Below are positions 60,083 through 64,000 of a stretch of 64,000 bases of DNA, piece after piece; the first letter of the stretch is position 1, and each line of letters opens with the position of its first letter. The position numbers and the translations under genes are program-made. The stretch is from Propionivibrio limicola (GTDB taxonomy: Bacteria; Pseudomonadota; Gammaproteobacteria; Burkholderiales; Rhodocyclaceae). The notes below the pieces were generated by a model that was not told the origin of the DNA, did no database searches, and was given only the letters and a program-made list of their open reading frames with translations. The stretch is from NCBI RefSeq assembly GCF_009469695.1, contig NZ_SSSR01000012.1, positions 1-64,000 of the forward strand. The letters run 5' to 3'.

Positions 60083-60526
60083 TCAGCGCTTTGCCAGCAA
60101 GCGGTCCAGCTGATTGGCAAAGGCTTGTCTATCTGCGGAGGAGAGCGAGGACGGCCCGCCGGTTTCGACGCCACTATTGCGCAAGGTTTCCATGAAGTTG
60201 CGCATCGTCAGCCGTCCCTCGATGTTGTTCTTGTCGAGCAATTCACCGCGCGGATCGATCACCCGCGCCCCCTTTGCAATCACCTGTGCGGCAAGCGGGA
60301 TATCGGCGGTCACCACAACATCGCCGGCATCTGCCTCCTGGGCGATACGCTGATCGGCCACATCGAATCCGGACGGTACTTGCAACGCCTTGATCCACGG
60401 TGACGGGGGAACCCGCAGCATCTGGTTGGCGATCAGCGTCAGCGGAATCTCCGCACGGTTGGCCGCGCGATACAGAATTTCCTTGATCGCGACCGGGCAG
60501 GCGTCGGCATCAACCCATATTTTCAT
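60083..60526 (-). CDS. YaiI/YqxD family protein (DUF188)
   Basis: The 147-aa protein has the complete family pattern: the start [33 protein letters not shown] in the middle and the ending [15 protein letters not shown]. The acidic residues resemble a PIN-like nuclease active site, but the family's function is unproven. It stands alone; the gaps on both sides (59943-60082 and 60527-60719) contain no gene. Confidence 0.92.
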   Translation of the reverse strand: MKIWVDADACPVAIKEILYRAANRAEIPLTLIANQMLRVPPSPWIKALQVPSGFDVADQRIAQEADAGDVVVTADIPLAAQVIAKGARVIDPRGELLDKNNIEGRLTMRNFMETLRNSGVETGGPSSLSSADRQAFANQLDRLLAKR

Positions 60527-60719
60527 TGTTTTTTCCCCGTGATATCACCTGCCTTTTCGGCAGGGCCGTGGCCACCGAAAAACTTCGCAGTGTCTGTTTT
60601 GTCCAGAAACCTTCGCCCGTCGTTCCAGATGAAACTCATGCCATGGCTCCGGCGCGGCATCAGTTTAGAGGAAAACCGGATGGCTCATCCCGCTGCATGA
60701 TCAGCCGCCATCAGGCAAA

Positions 60720-62537
60720 ATGCCCGACGTGTCCATCCCTGTTCTGATTGAAAGCTTCGCCATGCCCGTCCCGCTTAAAACTTCGCTTGAAAAATGTACC
60801 GTCCCGCAACTGAAGGATCTGGCCAGTCACCTGCCCGGCGCGATGCCGTCGAAGAAGCAGGATCTGGTCGACTGGATTGCCGCAGCGATGCTCGGTGGCG
60901 GAGCTCAGGCGGCGTGGGGCCAGCTGAATGAGGTGCAGCGCGCGGCCGTCTCGGAGTGCGCGTATCAGCCGGGTGGAGTTTTTGCCCCGTTGCGCTTTGT
61001 TGCCAAGTACGGGAAGAATCCTGACTTTACGGTTCCTGGCGCCAAGTCGAGCGACCGGTACAGCCCGAAGGCTTCCGCGCTCGGGTTGTTCATTCTTTTC
61101 GATCCGGTCGAACGGGACTCTCGGGTTCCGGCTGATTTGCAGGCGGTGTTGCGCGCCTTTGTGCCGCCCCCACCTCCGGTCGTATTGCCGAGCTCGGACG
61201 CGCTTTCGGAGGGCGAGGAATTGACGGTGCGCCTTGGCGAACGCGAGGCGGCGCAGGAGTTGGCGATCATGCTGCGGACGATCGAACAGGCGCGCATTCA
61301 GGTCAGCGAAAAAACGTCCTTGCCGGGCGCCGCCAGTTTGCGTGCATTGAGCGAAAAGCTCGTCGGCGGCGATTACTACCCGTTGGTCGAGAAGAAAGGG
61401 AAATGGGAGCAGGAAATCGGCCCGATCCGCGCCTTTGCCTGGCCGCTGCTGTTGCAGGCCGGTGGGCTGGCGACGCGCACCGGCCCCCGGTTGACGCTGA
61501 CACCGGCCGGAATCAAGGCGTTGAGCGCGCCGTCGGCCGACGTGCTGCGCGGTCTCTGGCGCAAGTGGCAAAAATCGACGCTGTTCGACGAGTTTTCCCG
61601 CGTCGATGCGATCAAGGGGCAAGGTGGCAAGGGGCGCGTGATGACCGCTGTGGCGCCGCGCCGGGCGGCCATTGAGGCCGCGTTACAGGAATGTCCGGTC
61701 GGGCGCTGGGTGTCGGTCGATTTGTTCTCGCGCTACATGTGCGCGGTCGGGCTGAATTTTTCGGTGACGCATGATTCGTGGCGCCTCTACATCTGCAGCC
61801 CGGATTACGGCAGTTTGGGCTACGCCGGCTATGGCGGCTGGAACGTTCTGCAGGAGCGTTACATTTTTGCTTTCCTGTTCGAGTATGCCGCAACGCTGGG
61901 GCTGATCGACGTGGCCTATGTCGATCCTGTCGATGCCCGCAGGGACTACCGCCATATCTGGGGTACGGACGATCTGGCGTTTTTGAGCCGCCATGACGGC
62001 TTGTCGCATATCCGCCTGACGCCGCTTGGCGCCTACATTCTTGGACGCGAAGCGGAATACAAGCCCGGCGCCGTGGTCAGCAATATCGGGCTTTCCGTGC
62101 TGCCCGGCCTGCAAGTCCGGGTCGTGCGCGGAACGCCGGCCCCGGAAGAAACCCTGCTCCTCGACCACTGGGCGGAGGTCGTGGAGCCGGGCTGTTGGCG
62201 GCTCGATCGAACGAAAGCCTTGTCGGCGATCGAAAAAGGCTTCGATATCGGCGAACTGCGCGCCTTCCTCGAACGCGGTGACGACATGCCACTCCCCGAA
62301 ACAGTCGATTCGTTCATCCGCAACTGCGAAAAGAACGGCAAGGCGTTGAAAGTGTCGGGAAGTGCCGTACTGATCGAGTGCCGGGATGGTGAGACAGCCG
62401 CCGTCATTGCCGGGCACAAGGAGACTTCCGCGCTATGCCTTGCCGCCGGCCCAAAAACGCTGGTGGTGCGCAGCGAGCATGTGGAGAAGTTTAAGGAGCG
62501 CGTGCGGATTCTGGGTTACGGGGTGCTTGGCCAGTGA
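60720..62537 (+). CDS. Stand-alone XPB/Ssl2 helicase N-terminal-domain protein
   Basis: The 605-aa protein begins with a SAP-like helical unit (about 25-60, CTVPQLKDLASHLPGAMPSK). It continues with the repeated winged-helix-like segments of the helicase XPB/Ssl2 N-terminal family, ending in a domain that contains LLDHWAEVVEPGCWRLDRTK and ALKVSGSAVLIECRDGETAA. No Walker A or DEAD box is present, so it is not a helicase itself. In actinobacteria and archaea this domain sits in front of an XPB helicase; none is nearby. The ATG at 60720 is used; ATG at 60762 is a possible alternative. Confidence 0.72.
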   Translation: MPDVSIPVLIESFAMPVPLKTSLEKCTVPQLKDLASHLPGAMPSKKQDLVDWIAAAMLGGGAQAAWGQLNEVQRAAVSECAYQPGGVFAPLRFVAKYGKNPDFTVPGAKSSDRYSPKASALGLFILFDPVERDSRVPADLQAVLRAFVPPPPPVVLPSSDALSEGEELTVRLGEREAAQELAIMLRTIEQARIQVSEKTSLPGAASLRALSEKLVGGDYYPLVEKKGKWEQEIGPIRAFAWPLLLQAGGLATRTGPRLTLTPAGIKALSAPSADVLRGLWRKWQKSTLFDEFSRVDAIKGQGGKGRVMTAVAPRRAAIEAALQECPVGRWVSVDLFSRYMCAVGLNFSVTHDSWRLYICSPDYGSLGYAGYGGWNVLQERYIFAFLFEYAATLGLIDVAYVDPVDARRDYRHIWGTDDLAFLSRHDGLSHIRLTPLGAYILGREAEYKPGAVVSNIGLSVLPGLQVRVVRGTPAPEETLLLDHWAEVVEPGCWRLDRTKALSAIEKGFDIGELRAFLERGDDMPLPETVDSFIRNCEKNGKALKVSGSAVLIECRDGETAAVIAGHKETSALCLAAGPKTLVVRSEHVEKFKERVRILGYGVLGQ

Positions 62538-62568
62538 GCGATGGCGCTGTGTTTCATGTGAAACATCG

Positions 62569-63087
62569 CTAATCGATATAGCTGCGTGCGGCCTCGAAGC
62601 GCTGGGCGTAATACTTGGCGCTGAGCTGGTCGACACGCACGCGGCCGTTGGTGGATGGGGCGTGCACGAACCGGTCGTCGCCGATGTAGACGCCGACGTG
62701 CGAGAACGGCGCATTGCGCGTGTTGAAGAAGACGAGGTCGCCGGGACGCAGTTCATCGCGGGCGATGGGTCGGCCGCGACGGGCGATGTCGGCGGCGCTG
62801 CCGCCAAGCCGGATTCCGGTGGCGTTGTTGTAGATGTAGCTGACCATGCCGCTGCAATCGAGACCGGCTTCCGGGTTCTTGCCGCCGAAGCGGTAGCCGG
62901 TGTCGATCAGGCCGAGGGCGAAAAATGTGATTTCGCGCCCTTGCTCGGTGGCGGCGGGTCGGGTACCGGTCGTGGTCCCCGGTTGGGATGGCGGCAAGCT
63001 GCTGCAGCCGGGGAGAATCAAAACCACCCCGGCCGCCAGTGCGGCAAGGATCGTTTTGATGTTTGCCGGCAAGCGTTCGATTGTCAT
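62569..63087 (-). CDS. NlpC/P60-family lipoprotein endopeptidase
   Basis: The 172-aa precursor has a lipobox (VVLILPGC, Cys 28) and an NlpC/P60 catalytic domain with the Cys in AGLDCSGMVSYIYNN, the His in APFSHVGVYIGDD and the third polar residue in RFVHAPS. It cleaves peptide cross-links in murein, like E. coli Spr/MepS. The Ser/Thr/Pro stretch after the Cys is a linker. Confidence 0.93.
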   Translation of the reverse strand: MTIERLPANIKTILAALAAGVVLILPGCSSLPPSQPGTTTGTRPAATEQGREITFFALGLIDTGYRFGGKNPEAGLDCSGMVSYIYNNATGIRLGGSAADIARRGRPIARDELRPGDLVFFNTRNAPFSHVGVYIGDDRFVHAPSTNGRVRVDQLSAKYYAQRFEAARSYID

Positions 63088-63091
63088 GCGA

Positions 63092-64000
63092 TCAGCGAAT
63101 GAAGCGGAAGTAGGCGATCAGGTCCTGCAGATTGGAGGAGACCGCCTTCATGCGCTCGGTTTTTTCGGACACGTTGGCGATCGCCGCCGTGGTCTGTCCG
63201 ATGCCGCCGACGATTTCCTCGACGTGGCTGGCGATCTCGTTGCCGGCGCTCGATTGCTGGCGCGTGCCGTCGGCAATCTGCCGCGAAATGGCGGCGACTT
63301 CGTTGCCGTGCTCGACGACCGAGTCGAGCCCTTGGCGGGCGGTTGTCATCGCCGCATCGGTGTCGGCGACATGGGTGCCGGCGGCACTCATCGAGTCGAG
63401 CGCAATCTGGGTGACGCGCTGGATTTCATGCACGCTCTCGGTGATCTCGGTGGTCTGCTTGCCGGATTGTTCGGCGAGCTTCCGGACCTCGTCGGCGACG
63501 ACGGCGAAGCCGCGCCCGGCCTCGCCGGCCCGCGCCGCTTCGATGGCCGCGTTGAGCGCGAGCAGGTTGGTTTGGTCGGCAATGCCGCGAATGACCTGGC
63601 TGATGTTTTCGATGGCGGTGATCGAGCGCGACAGGTCGGCCATCGTGTTGCCGGCGTTGTCGACCGTGCGTACCACGTTGGCGGTGGCGGCCTGGCTGTT
63701 GTTCATGCTCGACGTCGCCTGCTCGAGCAGGCTGTGCGAGGCGCCGACGCTTTCCGTGGCTTTCTGCGCGCTGTCGGCGATTTCGTTAACCGAAACGACG
63801 AGTTGTTCAACTTCGTTGGCGATGCGGGTAACGGCATCCGATTGCTGTTCCGTGGCCTTGCGCGTCTGCACCATTTCGGCGCTGAGCGCGTCGGCGTTGT
63901 CGGAAATGAGATCGGCGGCCTCGGAAATCTCGGCCATCATGGCCTTGAGATGCGTCTGCGTGGTGATCAGCGCGTCGTTGAGTTGGCCGAGTTCGTCCTC
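63092..64000 (-). CDS. Methyl-accepting chemotaxis protein, C-terminal part (runs off the window)
   Basis: Only the C-terminal 302 residues are in the window; the start lies beyond 64000. The visible part begins at the end of a HAMP domain ([10 protein letters not shown]). It then forms the long coiled coil of a chemoreceptor with the hairpin tip [20 protein letters not shown] followed by [14 protein letters not shown]. It ends [14 protein letters not shown] without a CheR/CheB-docking pentapeptide. The sensed ligand cannot be inferred. Confidence 0.95.
   Translation of the reverse strand, partial: EDELGQLNDALITTQTHLKAMMAEISEAADLISDNADALSAEMVQTRKATEQQSDAVTRIANEVEQLVVSVNEIADSAQKATESVGASHSLLEQATSSMNNSQAATANVVRTVDNAGNTMADLSRSITAIENISQVIRGIADQTNLLALNAAIEAARAGEAGRGFAVVADEVRKLAEQSGKQTTEITESVHEIQRVTQIALDSMSAAGTHVADTDAAMTTARQGLDSVVEHGNEVAAISRQIADGTRQQSSAGNEIASHVEEIVGGIGQTTAAIANVSEKTERMKAVSSNLQDLIAYFRFIR

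Overview
The window is a stretch of a GC-rich (about 60 % by eye) Gram-negative chromosome. The gene content and protein sequences (OxyR, PurT, E. coli-type PssA, the thiS-thiG-trmB cluster, an OmlA lipoprotein, DUF1840) point to a betaproteobacterium, most likely near Rhodocyclales. That placement is an inference from gene content and was not computed.

Region 1 (1-4792) is one end of an integrated element. The tip of an IS21-like insertion sequence (1-99) cuts a PriCT-2/Toprim/DUF927 replication protein. Next come a 58-aa membrane peptide, an AlpA-type regulator, a small putative DNA-binding protein surrounded by six GTTAC-N3-GTAAC palindromes, and a P4-type tyrosine integrase. The integrase is followed by seven TTGGGCACAC repeats (likely arm sites) and ends exactly at the 3' end of mnmE, a known site for SGI1-type islands.

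Region 2 (4775-14236) is the replication-origin neighbourhood: mnmE, yidC, yidD, rnpA and rpmH read leftward; dnaA, dnaN and gyrB read rightward. DnaA boxes lie on both sides of dnaA, and three AT-rich direct repeats lie between dnaA and dnaN.

Region 3 (14349-17851) holds a PD-(D/E)XK/DUF5655 nuclease-like gene, a single-chain fusion of the MntA antitoxin and HepT toxin, an RsuA pseudouridine synthase and OxyR.

Region 4 (17912-33497) is housekeeping: topB, dprA, a LysM protein, def-fmt, htpX, an S1/P1 nuclease, a cation efflux protein, an unknown conserved-looking gene, murB and metH. metH has a clear sigma-70 promoter and a terminator-like hairpin just before its start codon. A second dense cluster of DnaA boxes lies behind that promoter.

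Region 5 (33498-47462) holds lipoprotein and ankyrin genes, a TonB-like protein, trmB-thiG-thiS, a cyclic-2,3-diphosphoglycerate-synthetase-like protein, a two-domain kinase, hemerythrin, a small ion channel, tRNA-Gly(CCC), purT, and a XRE-cupin regulator divergent from benE with paired operators. It ends with pssA.

Region 6 (47467-64000) holds a Cpx-like two-component system with its own CpxR box, a secreted four-EF-hand protein, an amidase, DUF1840, a ROK sugar kinase, a surface-adhesin-E/carbonic-anhydrase fusion that has lost all three zinc histidines, and TPP-riboswitch-controlled thiC. It continues with a complete EcoRII-like restriction-modification operon with vsr, a DUF188 protein, an XPB-N-domain protein, an NlpC/P60 lipoprotein and the C-terminal half of a chemotaxis receptor that runs off the window.
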